Positions 33,651 to 42,324 of a stretch of DNA of 64,000 nucleotides are shown here, piece after piece (the stretch's first letter is position 1; every line of letters starts with the position of its first letter). The stretch is from Geomonas anaerohicana (GTDB lineage: Bacteria; Desulfobacterota; Desulfuromonadia; Geobacterales; Geobacteraceae), in NCBI RefSeq assembly GCF_016458305.1, contig NZ_JAEMHL010000002.1, positions 248,001 to 312,000 of the forward strand. The letters run 5' to 3'. Made by a program: the position numbers and the translations under genes. Below the pieces are notes generated by a model. That model ran no database searches. It had not been told where the DNA came from and saw only the letters and a program-made list of their open reading frames with translations.

Positions 33651-34711
33651 AAGAGGCGGTAGCGCAGCCGGTGCAGGAATGGATGTCCTCCAGGGAGAGG
33701 ACCATTGCGGCCCTTACCGGAAAGCCGTACGACCGCATCCCGGTGAACCTCCTGATCAGCGACCACGCCGCGCGCGTCATCGGCGTCAGCGTAGGCGATT
33801 ACAACAACTCCGCTGACCTGCTGGCCCGCGGCCAGATCGCGGCCTGGCGCAGGTACGGCACCGACAACGTCAACACCGGGCCCGGGCTCACCGGCGTCGC
33901 CGAGGCCATCGGCAGCAAGGTCGCCTTTCCCGACAGCACCCCCTATATCGCCGAAAGCGTGGTGACGCACGAGTCGGTGCTGGATTCCCTGAAGGTGCCG
34001 GACCCCGAGAAGGACGGCCGCCTGCCGCTGTTTCTCGACGCGGCGACCCAGGTGCTCAAGGAAATCGGCGATGAGGTTCCCCTCGGCATGACCTGCGCGG
34101 GACCCTTCACCACGGCGGCCGGCATCCGCGGCACCGAGACGTTTCTGCGCGACCTGCGCAGGAACCCGGCCTTCGCTCATCGCCTCCTGCGGCACTCGAC
34201 CGAGAGCATCATCCGCTTCGCCAGGGCGGCCCTCGAGCGCGGCGCCAGGATCGGCCTCGCCGACCCGACCGCCTCCGGCACCATGATCTCGCCCACGCTG
34301 TTCACGGAGTTCGCGCTCCCCTACCTGAAGGAGGTCTGCGCCGCCATCAAGGCACAGAGCGGCGCGGCTCCTTCCCTGCACATCTGCGGCAACACGACCA
34401 GGATCTGGTCCGACATGGCCGACACCGGCGCCTCGGTGCTGAGCCTGGACGACGTGGTCGATCTGGCCGCCGCCAAGGCGGCGGTGGGGGACAGTGTGGC
34501 GCTTCTCGGCAACATACGCCCTACCGCGACCATGTACCTCGGCACCCCCGACGACGTTGTCGCTAATGCGAGGGAGTGTCTCGCCAAGGCGTGGGACAAT
34601 CCGAAGGGATATATCCTCGGCCTTGGCTGCGGCCTCCCCATCGACACACCACCCGCCAATATAGACGCGTTGGTTGCTGTGGCGCGGACTTATGGACGGC
34701 CCCAACTCTAA
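33647..34711 (+). CDS. UroD-family corrinoid methyltransferase (MtaA/MtsA-like), first copy
   Basis: A 354-residue TIM-barrel protein of the uroporphyrinogen decarboxylase / methylcobamide transferase family. A zinc site is visible as H245-x-C247 in LHICGN and Cys328 in GLGCGLPIDT. That site is diagnostic of the thiol-activating methyltransferases rather than of true UroD. The gene overlaps the NifB-like gene by 4 nt (ATGA), so the two are translationally coupled. It is most like the copy at 48087. It probably works with the corrinoid protein at 47422. The methyl acceptor or donor is unknown. Confidence 0.85.
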   Translation: MKEAVAQPVQEWMSSRERTIAALTGKPYDRIPVNLLISDHAARVIGVSVGDYNNSADLLARGQIAAWRRYGTDNVNTGPGLTGVAEAIGSKVAFPDSTPYIAESVVTHESVLDSLKVPDPEKDGRLPLFLDAATQVLKEIGDEVPLGMTCAGPFTTAAGIRGTETFLRDLRRNPAFAHRLLRHSTESIIRFARAALERGARIGLADPTASGTMISPTLFTEFALPYLKEVCAAIKAQSGAAPSLHICGNTTRIWSDMADTGASVLSLDDVVDLAAAKAAVGDSVALLGNIRPTATMYLGTPDDVVANARECLAKAWDNPKGYILGLGCGLPIDTPPANIDALVAVARTYGRPQL

Positions 34712-34766
34712 CTCGGACCAGTCGTGCGTACTTTACCTGGTCGCCGGTTTTTCCTTTTGGATATTA

Positions 34767-34798
34767 CTCTACAGGGTTTGTGTAAAATTAAGTTGACA
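34767..34798 (+). promoter_or_regulatory. Candidate cysTWA promoter region with operator-like motif
   Basis: CTCTACAGGGTTTGTGTA resembles the Rrf2-associated motif in its first half (CTCTACA). TTGACA follows at 34793-34798, but the -10 region is unclear. The ~170-bp gap before the permease gene is otherwise AT-rich and empty. Confidence 0.4.
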
Positions 34799-34884
34799 AA
34801 CCTGGTAGTGTAGTGTTAAGCATAACTCCACCAATCCGATGGAATATAGGAATTGAGACGCTGTTGCGGACGGAAAGGGGAGGG

Positions 34885-35715
34885 ATGGCTGTGGGGAGAG
34901 GAAAGAACAACGTGTTGCCGGGTTTTACTCCGGCCCTCGGGTACACCATCTTCTACCTGAGCCTCATTGTGCTCATCCCCCTCTCGGCGCTCTTCTTCAA
35001 GACCGCCACCCTCACCTGGGGCGACTTCGTCGCTGCGGTTACGGCGCCGCGGGTGCTGGCTTCGTATCGCGTCACCTTCGGCGCCTCGCTTGCCGCTGCG
35101 GTCATCAACGGCTTCTTCGGCGTGCTGGTGGCCTGGGTGCTGGTGCGCTACCGCTTCCCGGGCAAGAAGCTGATCGACGCCCTGGTGGATCTCCCGTTCG
35201 CCCTTCCCACCGCCGTCGCCGGTATCACGCTTGCCAGCATCTACTCGCAAAACGGCTGGCTGGGGCGCTACCTGGAGCCGCGCGGCATCAAAGTTGCCTT
35301 CACCCCCCTCGGCATTGCCGTGGCCATGGTCTTCATCGGCCTTCCCTTCGTGGTGCGCACGGTCCAGCCTGTGCTGGAGGAACTGGACCAGGAGATCGAG
35401 GAGGCTGCCTCCTGCCTTGGCGCCAACAGGTGGCAGACCTTTCGCCGGGTGCTGCTCCCGACCATGCTCCCCGCCATCCTGACCGGCTTTGCCCTTTCCT
35501 TTGCGCGCGCGGTCGGGGAGTACGGCTCCATCATCTTCATCGCCGGCAACATGCCGATGGTTTCCGAGATCACGCCGCTGCTCATCATCACCAAACTGGA
35601 GCAGTACGATTACGCCGGCGCGACCGCCATCGCCACCGTGATGCTGGTGGTCTCCTTCTTCATGCTGCTCTGCATCAACCTGTTGCAGAAGTGGAGCAGA
35701 TGTTTTGCGGAATAG
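34885..35715 (+). CDS. cysT: Sulfate ABC transporter, permease CysT
   Basis: A 276-residue inner-membrane permease with about six helices ([17 protein letters not shown] at the start). The CysT/CysU-type transporter loop [20 protein letters not shown] near residue 175 is the EAA motif that docks the ATPase. It works with CysW, CysA and the binding protein at 29630 to import sulfate or thiosulfate. An upstream ATG at 34813 lacks a ribosome site. The ATG at 34885 follows GGGGAGGG. Confidence 0.92.
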   Translation: MAVGRGKNNVLPGFTPALGYTIFYLSLIVLIPLSALFFKTATLTWGDFVAAVTAPRVLASYRVTFGASLAAAVINGFFGVLVAWVLVRYRFPGKKLIDALVDLPFALPTAVAGITLASIYSQNGWLGRYLEPRGIKVAFTPLGIAVAMVFIGLPFVVRTVQPVLEELDQEIEEAASCLGANRWQTFRRVLLPTMLPAILTGFALSFARAVGEYGSIIFIAGNMPMVSEITPLLIITKLEQYDYAGATAIATVMLVVSFFMLLCINLLQKWSRCFAE

Positions 35716-35744
35716 ACTGGCTTTGGCGCCGGGAGGGGTAGGAA

Positions 35745-36620
35745 ATGGTTGGTAACGGGCTTCACAAAAAGGAGAGGAAAGGGGCGACGGTCACTGAACC
35801 GGCCTGGGTGCGCTGGCTGCTGATTTCGGTTGCCCTGGCCTTCCTTGCGCTGTTCCTGGTGCTGCCGCTGGCGGCGGTGTTTACGCAGGCACTGGAAAAG
35901 GGATGGGAGGCCTACCTCGCCGCGCTCACGGAGCCCGACACGATCTCGGCCATCCGGCTCACGCTCATCACCGCCGCGGTCTGCGTACCCTTGAACCTCT
36001 TCTTCGGCATCGTCGCGGCCTGGGCCATCGCCAAGTTCAGCTTCCCCGGCAAAAGCTTCCTTATCACGCTGATCGACCTGCCGTTCTCGGTCTCGCCGGT
36101 GGTCTCCGGCCTCATCTACGTGCTGATCTTCGGCCTGCAGGGCTGGCTCGGCCCCAGGCTGCAGGAGCACGACATCAAGATCATCTTCGCGGTCCCGGGG
36201 ATCATTCTCGCCACCATCTTCGTCACCTTCCCGTTCATCGCGCGGGAGTTGATCCCGCTCATGGAGGCGCAGGGGCGCGAGGAGGAGGAAGCGGCGCTGA
36301 CCCTGGGGGCGAGCGGCCTGCAAACCTTCCTGCGGGTCACCTTTCCCAATATCAAGTGGGGCATCCTCTACGGCGTCATCCTCTGCAACGCCAGGGCGAT
36401 GGGGGAGTTCGGGGCAGTCTCCGTCGTTTCCGGCCACGTGCGCGGGTCCACCAACACCATCCCTCTCCAGGTGGAGATTCTTTACAACGAATACAGCTAC
36501 GCAGCGGCCTTCGCGGTGGCATCGCTCCTGGCGCTACTGGCCCTGGTGACCCTCGCGGTGAAGACGGTGTCCGAATGGAAGATGCAGCAGACGATAACAG
36601 CAGCAGAGACAGAAAGGTAA
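35745..36620 (+). CDS. cysW: Sulfate ABC transporter, permease CysW
   Basis: A 291-residue second permease with about six helices. The EAA loop is [20 protein letters not shown] near residue 182, and the CysW-typical [20 protein letters not shown] segment follows. The gene lies 29 nt after cysT and 4 nt before cysA. GGGAGGGG precedes the ATG. Confidence 0.93.
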   Translation: MVGNGLHKKERKGATVTEPAWVRWLLISVALAFLALFLVLPLAAVFTQALEKGWEAYLAALTEPDTISAIRLTLITAAVCVPLNLFFGIVAAWAIAKFSFPGKSFLITLIDLPFSVSPVVSGLIYVLIFGLQGWLGPRLQEHDIKIIFAVPGIILATIFVTFPFIARELIPLMEAQGREEEEAALTLGASGLQTFLRVTFPNIKWGILYGVILCNARAMGEFGAVSVVSGHVRGSTNTIPLQVEILYNEYSYAAAFAVASLLALLALVTLAVKTVSEWKMQQTITAAETER

Positions 36621-36624
36621 CGCC

Positions 36625-37695
36625 ATGAGCATTGAAATCGAAGGGATCAGCAAGTCATTCGGCACGTTTGCCGCGTTGAAGAACGTGAGTCTCAAGGTTC
36701 CCTCCGGGGAGCTGGTGGCGCTGCTCGGCCCGTCCGGGTCGGGAAAGACGTCGCTGCTGCGCATCATCGCCGGGTTGGAGAGCCCGGACAGCGGCAGGAT
36801 CCTGTTCGACGGCGAGGAGGCCACCAAGCGCCAGGTCCAGGAGCGCCAGGTGGGTTTCGTGTTCCAGCACTACGCCCTGTTCCGGCACATGACCGTTTTC
36901 GACAACATCGCCTTCGGCCTCACCGTCAAGCCCAAGAAGAGCCGCCCCGGCAAAGCCGAGATTCGGGACAAGGTGCACAACCTGCTCAAGCTGATCCAGT
37001 TGGAAAACCTGGCCGACCGCTATCCGGCGCAGCTCTCCGGCGGACAGCGGCAGCGCGTGGCGCTGGCCCGGGCGCTCGCCGTCGAGCCGCAGGTGCTCCT
37101 TCTGGACGAGCCCTTCGGCGCGCTCGATGCCAAGGTGAGGCTTGAGTTGCGCCGCTGGCTGCGGCGCCTGCACGACGAGATCCACGTCACCAGTGTCTTC
37201 GTGACCCACGACCAGGAGGAGGCGCTCGAGGTTGCCGACCGGATCGTCGTCATGAACGAGGGGCGCATCGAGCAGGAAGGGACGCCGTCCGAGGTGTACG
37301 ACCGCCCGGCTACCCCGTTCGTCTACGACTTCCTCGGCAGCGTAAACCTGTTCCACGGCCGGGTGCACGAGGGGACGGCGCAGATGGCGGGGCTCGACCT
37401 GTCCTCGCCGGAGAACGCCTCGGCGCAGCATGCCCCCGCCGTTGGCTATGTGCGCTCGCACGATATCGCCATCGAGCGGGACGGCAACGGTTCCGGTGCC
37501 ATCAAGGCAGAGGTCCGCTACCTCCTCTCGGTGGGTCCTCTTGTGCGCGTAGACTTGGTTCTTTCCGGCAGTGACCGGACCATCGAGGCGGAGCTGCCGC
37601 GCGACGAGGCGGACCGGCTCCAGTTGCAGGTAGGGGAACAGGTCTACGCCAGGCCGCGCAAGATGCGCGTCTTCGTAGAGGATTACCAGATCTAA
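36625..37695 (+). CDS. cysA: Sulfate ABC transporter, ATP-binding protein CysA
   Basis: A 356-residue ATPase. Walker A is [12 protein letters not shown], the signature is [15 protein letters not shown], Walker B is [15 protein letters not shown], and the H-loop is [12 protein letters not shown]. The TOBE-like regulatory domain fills the last ~110 residues. The region [19 protein letters not shown] matches CysA. The operator-like motif and promoter of the next operon begin 5 nt after its stop. Confidence 0.94.
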   Translation: MSIEIEGISKSFGTFAALKNVSLKVPSGELVALLGPSGSGKTSLLRIIAGLESPDSGRILFDGEEATKRQVQERQVGFVFQHYALFRHMTVFDNIAFGLTVKPKKSRPGKAEIRDKVHNLLKLIQLENLADRYPAQLSGGQRQRVALARALAVEPQVLLLDEPFGALDAKVRLELRRWLRRLHDEIHVTSVFVTHDQEEALEVADRIVVMNEGRIEQEGTPSEVYDRPATPFVYDFLGSVNLFHGRVHEGTAQMAGLDLSSPENASAQHAPAVGYVRSHDIAIERDGNGSGAIKAEVRYLLSVGPLVRVDLVLSGSDRTIEAELPRDEADRLQLQVGEQVYARPRKMRVFVEDYQI

Positions 37696-37700
37696 CAACA

Positions 37701-37763
37701 CTCTACAAAAAATGTAGGGTAGATAGAAAAAGGCTTGACTTGTTCAGGCCCAGGCGCTATCAT
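37701..37763 (+). promoter_or_regulatory. Operator-like motif and promoter of the nifX-cysK operon
   Basis: CTCTACAAAAAATGTAGGGT (37701-37720, then A) matches the rrf2 site at 16 of 21 bases. TTGACT (37735-37740), 17 bp and TATCAT (37758-37763) form a good promoter. The motif starts 34 nt before the -35 box, the same distance as at 52065. An upstream position like this suits an activator. Confidence 0.7.
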
Positions 37764-37814
37764 CGGCGCCTCAGTAACGGTGAGGCTCCCGGAGCTTCAT
37801 CATCATAAGACTGG

Positions 37815-37882
37815 TTGACCAGACAAACTGGAGGCCAAGGTAAGCGAACCCCTCATGGGAGGCGCTACCTTGGCCTTTTTTC
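37815..37882 (+). promoter_or_regulatory. Sulfur-cluster leader RNA / attenuator, copy B
   Basis: TTGACCAGACAAACTGGAGG carries the CCAG/CTGG mini-hairpin (37819-37831). AGGCCAAGGTA pairs with TACCTTGGCCT (37866-37876), followed by a T-run. Compared with copies A and C the terminator stem differs on both strands (GCCAAGG/CCTTGGC against GCCAGGC/GCCTGGC), so pairing is kept by compensatory change. A hairpin with a 7-bp stem (TGAGGCT / AGCTTCA) lies just upstream. Transcription from the promoter at 37735 would pass through it. Confidence 0.75.
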
Positions 37883-37912
37883 GTTTTGGTGGTCTGGGAT
37901 TCGCGGGGAGAG

Positions 37913-38016
37913 GGGACTGGCTCCGCCAGGTGCCTGTCCCGTTAGGCTTAGGGAAGGTGGCTGAAGCTGAAGGGAGCGTCCCGCTAGAGGGACAGGCACC
38001 TAACGGAGCCAGTCCC
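37913..38016. repeat. Palindromic intergenic repeat, family 3 (copy 2)
   Basis: The ends are GGGACTGGCTCCGCCAGGTG (continuing CCTGTCCC) and GGGACAGGCACC, then TAACGGAGCCAGTCCC: 28-bp arms with two mismatches. The core matches the element at 8546. It is inserted between leader copy B and the NifX-like gene, lengthening that leader to more than 400 nt. Confidence 0.8.
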
Positions 38017-38043
38017 TTCAGCCGCGCAGCACGCGCCTCACGT

Positions 38044-38149
38044 TCCCCCCTTTGCGAAGGGGGGCAGGGGGGATTTAGCCCAGCTAGCCACGCCATCCTG
38101 CGCAGCAACTGAGCTAAATCCCCCTCAATCCCCCTTTGCGAAAGGGGGA
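38044..38149. repeat. Palindromic intergenic repeat, family 1 (copy 2)
   Basis: TCCCCCCTTTGCGAAGGGGG at one end and CCCCCTTTGCGAAAGGGGG at the other, with GGATTTAG / CTAAATCC inside. It is the same family as 131-241 and 61345-61433. Confidence 0.8.
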
Positions 38150-38186
38150 AGCTGGATCTGGTTGGGAAAGGCCTGGGCAGGCCGAA

Positions 38187-38281
38187 GCCCCCTCCCTGTC
38201 CCTCCCCCTCCGGGGGCGGGGACGCTTGGGCGGGTATCTCGGCCCCTCCCCCCGGAGGGGGAAGGCTGGGAGGGGGGACGC
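38187..38281. repeat. GC-rich palindromic intergenic repeat, family 2 (copy 2)
   Basis: CCCCCTCCCTGTCCCTCCCC, CTCCGGGGGCGGGG, then CCCCTCCCCCCGGAGGGGG and GGGAGGGGGG. It is the third intergenic element stacked in the same 370-bp leader of the NifX-like gene and resembles 49148-49290. Confidence 0.6.
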
Positions 38282-38314
38282 TTTGGGAGCTACAAAAACA
38301 GTCGGAGGTGCAGC

Positions 38315-38665
38315 GTGGAGTTGAGAGTGGCTTTGGCATCCAGTGACGGAATCACGGTGGACCAGCATTTCGGGCGGGCCACCCGCTTCTGCATCTACCG
38401 CCTGACCGGGGCAGGGTGGGAGCACCTGGAAGACCGGTACAACACTCCGGCCTGTGCCGGGCAGGAACACGCGGACGGGATGTTGGAGCAGACCGCGGAG
38501 GTCATCTCCGATTGCAGGGGCCTCGCCGTTGCCCGTATCGGAGCCAGCGCCATAGACGTGCTCCTGGCGCGGCGCATCTTTCCCCTGGTGTTGGAACTGC
38601 CAGTGCCCGAGGCCCTGGCGACCTTGGAAAAATCGAAGCTGCTTTCCAGATACATCAACCAATAA
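38315..38665 (+). CDS. NifX/NafY-like cofactor-binding protein (dinitrogenase Fe-Mo cofactor family)
   Basis: A 116-residue protein with the NifX/NifY fold: RVALASSDGITVDQHFGRAT then FCIYRL at the start and CRGLAVARIGASAIDVLLAR near residue 77. Proteins of this family carry NifB-co or its derivatives during assembly of nitrogenase-type cofactors. Here it would serve the NifB-like protein at 32802 and the D/K-like enzyme. The start is GTG at 38315 with GGAGG 6 nt upstream. A longer open frame upstream passes through repeats and is rejected. cysK follows after 12 nt. Confidence 0.82.
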   Translation: MELRVALASSDGITVDQHFGRATRFCIYRLTGAGWEHLEDRYNTPACAGQEHADGMLEQTAEVISDCRGLAVARIGASAIDVLLARRIFPLVLELPVPEALATLEKSKLLSRYINQ

Positions 38666-38677
38666 GGAGACTGTGCT

Positions 38678-39607
38678 ATGTCCAGAATCGCCAACAGTAT
38701 CACCGACCTCATCGGGAGAACTCCCCTGCTGCGTCTTTCCGCCCGCCAGTCCGGCGGCAACGCCGAGCTGGTTGCCAAGCTCGAATCCTTCAACCCGGGC
38801 GGCTCGGTCAAGGACCGCATCGGCTTCGCCATGATCAAGGCGGCCGAGGAGCAGGGGGTGATCAACAAGGACACCGTGATCATCGAGCCGACCAGCGGCA
38901 ACACCGGTATCGCCCTCGCCTATGTCGCGGCAGCCAAAGGATACCGGCTCATCCTCACCATGCCCGACACCATGAGCATCGAGCGCAGAAACCTCCTGAA
39001 GGCCTACGGCGCTGAGCTTGTCCTTACCCCCGGCGCCAAAGGGATGAAAGGGGCGATCGAGAAGGCCACCGAGCTCGCCGCAGCCACCCCGAACTCCTTC
39101 ATACCGCAACAGTTCAACAACGGCGCCAACCCCGCCATACACCGTGCCACCACTGCGGAGGAGATTTGGGAGGATACCGACGGCAAGGTGGACATCCTGG
39201 TCGCCGGTGTCGGGACCGGCGGCACTCTCACCGGGGTGGGCGAGGTGCTCAAGGAACGCAATCCGGCCATCAAGGTGGTCGCGGTCGAGCCGCTGGATTC
39301 GCCGGTGCTCTCCGGCGGCACGCCCGGGCCCCACAAGCTCCAGGGGATCGGTGCCGGCTTTGTTCCGGCCGTTCTGAACACGGACGTCTACGACGAGATC
39401 TACAAGGTCAAGAACGAAGAGGCGTTCGAGACGGCGCGCGCCCTGGCGCGCGAGGAGGGGCTGCTGGTCGGCATCTCAGCCGGAGCCGCAGCCTTCGCCG
39501 CACGCCAGCTCGCTCGGCGTCCGGAGAATAAGGGGAAGCTCATCGTGGTCGTGCTCCCCGATACCGGCGAGCGCTACCTGTCCACCGCCTTGTTCCAGGA
39601 CGCCTGA
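38678..39607 (+). CDS. cysK: Cysteine synthase A (O-acetylserine sulfhydrylase)
   Basis: A 309-residue PLP enzyme making cysteine from O-acetylserine and sulfide. The PLP lysine is in the motif [18 protein letters not shown], and [18 protein letters not shown] is the substrate loop. [16 protein letters not shown] binds the phosphate, and [10 protein letters not shown] completes the site. Its place between cofactor assembly and organosulfur uptake genes indicates that sulfide released by the pathway enters cysteine here. Confidence 0.95.
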   Translation: MSRIANSITDLIGRTPLLRLSARQSGGNAELVAKLESFNPGGSVKDRIGFAMIKAAEEQGVINKDTVIIEPTSGNTGIALAYVAAAKGYRLILTMPDTMSIERRNLLKAYGAELVLTPGAKGMKGAIEKATELAAATPNSFIPQQFNNGANPAIHRATTAEEIWEDTDGKVDILVAGVGTGGTLTGVGEVLKERNPAIKVVAVEPLDSPVLSGGTPGPHKLQGIGAGFVPAVLNTDVYDEIYKVKNEEAFETARALAREEGLLVGISAGAAAFAARQLARRPENKGKLIVVVLPDTGERYLSTALFQDA

Positions 39608-39642
39608 TCACGCCACAAACGACCTACGCCGGAGACACGACC

Positions 39643-40458
39643 ATGCACGAGATAGCTCTACACAACGTCACCTTTTCCTACGGAAGCCAGACCGTTTTGG
39701 AGGACATCAATTTCACCGCCTACGCCGGTGAGTTCGTCTGCCTCCTGGGCCCCTCCGGTTGTGGCAAGAGCACGCTGTTGAGGCTGCTGGCGGGTTTGGG
39801 GCATCCGACCTCCGGCCGCCTGACCCTCGACGGCAGCCCCATAACCGGTCCCGGCCTCGACCGCGGCGTCGTGTTCCAGGACTACAGTCTGTTCCCCTGG
39901 ATGACCACGGGCCAGAACGTGGTCCTGGCGTTGAACCAGGCGTTCCCGGGCAAGTCGAAGGTGGAGCAGGCGGATACCGCCCAGGCGTACCTGGAGATGG
40001 TGGGACTGAACGACGTGTTCCACAAGCTCCCGGGAGCCCTCTCCGGCGGGATGCGGCAAAGGGCTGCCATCGCCCGGGTCTTCGCTATCAACTCGCCGGT
40101 CCTCCTGATGGACGAGCCTTTCGGGGCGTTGGACGCCATCACCCGTGCCCGCTTGCAGGACCTGCTCCTGCAGCTGTGGCAGCACAACTCCCAGGAGCGC
40201 AAGACCGTCTTCTTCGTCACCCACGACGTGGAGGAGGCGATCCTGCTTGCCAACCGCGTGGTGGTCATGGGGCTCAACCCCGGCTCGGTGCGCGGCGTCT
40301 TCGAGGTGGACATCCCGCGTCCCCGCCAGCGCCAGGACCTCTACAGCAATCCCGCCTTCACCAGGCTGCGGGACCAGCTGATCCGGGAGCTGAACGCCGA
40401 CGTGCTCCAGGAACTGGAGGGCGGCCGGACGGTGCAAAGTGCCGGGGAGGCGATCTGA
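39643..40458 (+). CDS. ABC transporter ATP-binding protein (SsuB/TauB/NrtD type)
   Basis: A 271-residue ATPase. Walker A is GPSGCGKSTLLRLLAG, the Q-loop is VVFQDYSLFPWMT, the signature is LSGGMRQRAAIARVF, and Walker B is [15 protein letters not shown]. The sulfonate/taurine/nitrate subgroup is supported by the LFPWMT stretch and by the neighbouring SsuA-like binding proteins. It is the only ATPase of this type in the cluster, although two permeases (43382 and 53293) are present, so it may serve both. Confidence 0.9.
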   Translation: MHEIALHNVTFSYGSQTVLEDINFTAYAGEFVCLLGPSGCGKSTLLRLLAGLGHPTSGRLTLDGSPITGPGLDRGVVFQDYSLFPWMTTGQNVVLALNQAFPGKSKVEQADTAQAYLEMVGLNDVFHKLPGALSGGMRQRAAIARVFAINSPVLLMDEPFGALDAITRARLQDLLLQLWQHNSQERKTVFFVTHDVEEAILLANRVVVMGLNPGSVRGVFEVDIPRPRQRQDLYSNPAFTRLRDQLIRELNADVLQELEGGRTVQSAGEAI

Positions 40459-40460
40459 GC

Positions 40461-41267
40461 ATGCGCCGCTTGGGCTCCCTCTTGCTGATCCTGTCGCTAG
40501 CGCTCCTCGCCGTTGGTGTGAGGCCGGACTCCGCCCGAGCCGCCGCGGTGATCAGGCTGGGATACCTTGATGATCCCGGCAGCGCCCTGGTTCTTCTGGC
40601 CGATGCCGGAAACCTGTTCAAGGAAGAGGGGCTCGAGGTCAAGCCGGTTCGCTTCAAGGACAGCGCCGGCGGTCTTGCCTCACTGGCCGCCGGGAAGGTG
40701 GACGTCGGGGCCTTTGCGGTACGGGAGACCTTGATGGCGATAGCCAGGGGGGACCGGCTGCGGATCATCGCCGGCGGCGGTACCGACCGCACCGGGTCGC
40801 TTCTGGATGAGGTCGATGCCTCGGCCCGCCTGGAGCGCGAGGATCGCGGCATCGTGGTGATCTTGTCGGACCTGCCCGGAGCGCCGGACAAGGAGACGCT
40901 GGCCAAACTGGTCAGCACCCTGATCAAGGCGGACCTGCTGCTGCACAACCATCCGGACCGAGCCTGGAGCAGCATTGCCCGCCATCGCCCCGCTGAGGGG
41001 CGGAATTTCAGCTTCGACCCCGATCCTGATTACTATCGACTGGCAGGGATCTGGAAACGGCTCGACCTGCAGGCCCCGAACATGGAGCGCAGCTTCCTCG
41101 CCGACCACGTCTACGACGAGATCTACTGTGACGCTCTCCACGACCTGCGAGAAGGGGAGGGGGAGGCTGATCCCGTGTTGAAGAAACTGGCTGACAAGGC
41201 GGTCTGTCCTCCCGACTGCTGCCCGACCGGCAAAAAGAAACGCAACGATAAAGGAGGTTCTCAATGA
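40461..41267 (+). CDS. Shortened SsuA-like binding protein, divergent
   Basis: A 268-residue exported protein with a signal peptide ending near SARA. The first ~100 mature residues follow the family (IRLGYLDDPGSALVLLADAG, then LFKEEGLEVKPVRF, ASLAAGKVDVGAFAVRETLM). After RIIAGGG about 80-90 residues of the ligand-binding core seem to be missing, and the C-terminal lobe resumes with GIVVILSDLPGAPD. The C-terminus carries VCPPDCCPTGKKKR. It could be an accessory or decayed binding protein. It overlaps the next ATG by 4 nt. Confidence 0.7.
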   Translation: MRRLGSLLLILSLALLAVGVRPDSARAAAVIRLGYLDDPGSALVLLADAGNLFKEEGLEVKPVRFKDSAGGLASLAAGKVDVGAFAVRETLMAIARGDRLRIIAGGGTDRTGSLLDEVDASARLEREDRGIVVILSDLPGAPDKETLAKLVSTLIKADLLLHNHPDRAWSSIARHRPAEGRNFSFDPDPDYYRLAGIWKRLDLQAPNMERSFLADHVYDEIYCDALHDLREGEGEADPVLKKLADKAVCPPDCCPTGKKKRNDKGGSQ

Positions 41268-42292
41268 AAAGAATATTTGCACTGGTTCTCATGATCGCCC
41301 TTTTGGCCGGCAGCGCCTACGGCGCCGCGCTCCCCAAGCTGAGGGTGGGGTACGTGCCTGAACCGGCCCACGGGCTCTATTTCGTGGCCAAGGAAAAAGG
41401 GTTCTTCAAAGAGGAGGGCGTCGACGTCGACCTGTACCAGTTCGGCAGCGCGGCTGAAGGCATGGCGGCCCTCAAGGCGGACAAGCTCGACGTCGGCACA
41501 TTCGGCACCACGGCTCCCTTGGTCTTCATCAGCAAGGGAAGCGAGTTCACCTTCATCGGCGGCATGATGATCGGCGGACAGGCCATCATCACGCGTCCCG
41601 AGCGGCTCGGTGAGCTTTCGGGCAAGGACCTGAAGGTCTACAAGGGGAAGAAGATCGGCCTGGTCAAGCTCTCCACCGGCGACGTCGTCTTCAAGGGCGC
41701 CCTCAAGAAAGCCGGGATCGACTACAAAAAGGACGTCAACTTCGTCGAGTTCGGCAGTGTGGCGGCGGTCGTCGAGGCGGTCAAGAAGGGTGCGGTCGAT
41801 GCCGGCCTCGTCTTCCCGCCGCACTTTTCACTGGCCGAGAAGAACCATGGCCTGAAGGTGGCCCACTACATCGAGGAGTTCTATCCCGACTACACCTGCT
41901 GCCGCATCGTCGCCCCCACCAACCTGGTGAAGGCGAATCCGGACACCTACAAGCGCTTCCTTGCCGCGCTGATCCGCGCCTACCGTTTCTACAAGACCAA
42001 TCCAGACGAGACGGTGAAGATCTACACCCGCGCGCTGAAGATCGACGAGGACATCATCCGCAACGAAACCTACGTGAAACGGGTGGCGGAATCGAACCCG
42101 GATCCGCTCAGGAAGGGAATCCTCGACTTCTGGCAGCACATTCGGGACGCGGGCTACATCACCCAGGACTACCCGATCGACCAGCACATCAACACGGCCC
42201 TCTACAAGCAGGCGCTCGACTCGGTCGTGAAGCGTGAGCCCAAGGACAAGGTGTACCAGCAGATGCTCACCTTCTACAAAAAGAACAATTGA
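41264..42292 (+). CDS. ABC transporter binding protein, sulfonate/nitrate/taurine family (NMT1/SsuA-like)
   Basis: A 342-residue periplasmic protein. The signal peptide ends near AYGAA. The fold is marked by KLRVGYVPEPAHGLYFVAKE, KGFFKEEGVDVDLYQFGSA, KADKLDVGTFGTTAPLVFIS and VKKGAVDAGLVFPPHFSLAE. A vicinal cysteine pair C212-C213 in DYTCCRIVA recurs at equivalent positions in the proteins at 42325 and 52247. AAAGGAGG precedes the ATG. The ligand is probably an organosulfur compound by context. Confidence 0.87.
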   Translation: MKRIFALVLMIALLAGSAYGAALPKLRVGYVPEPAHGLYFVAKEKGFFKEEGVDVDLYQFGSAAEGMAALKADKLDVGTFGTTAPLVFISKGSEFTFIGGMMIGGQAIITRPERLGELSGKDLKVYKGKKIGLVKLSTGDVVFKGALKKAGIDYKKDVNFVEFGSVAAVVEAVKKGAVDAGLVFPPHFSLAEKNHGLKVAHYIEEFYPDYTCCRIVAPTNLVKANPDTYKRFLAALIRAYRFYKTNPDETVKIYTRALKIDEDIIRNETYVKRVAESNPDPLRKGILDFWQHIRDAGYITQDYPIDQHINTALYKQALDSVVKREPKDKVYQQMLTFYKKNN

Positions 42293-42324
42293 TCCGCGCC
42301 CTTCGGCGCACAAGGAGCCATACC

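Noticed and set aside
33647-34711. Uroporphyrinogen decarboxylase (HemE)
   Set aside because: The protein has the H-x-C...C zinc site of corrinoid methyltransferases and is coupled to a NifB-like gene. No haem genes are nearby.
37855-38324. Open frames through the repeat-rich leader of the NifX-like gene
   Set aside because: They consist entirely of palindromic repeat sequence. The real start at 38315 has its own ribosome site.
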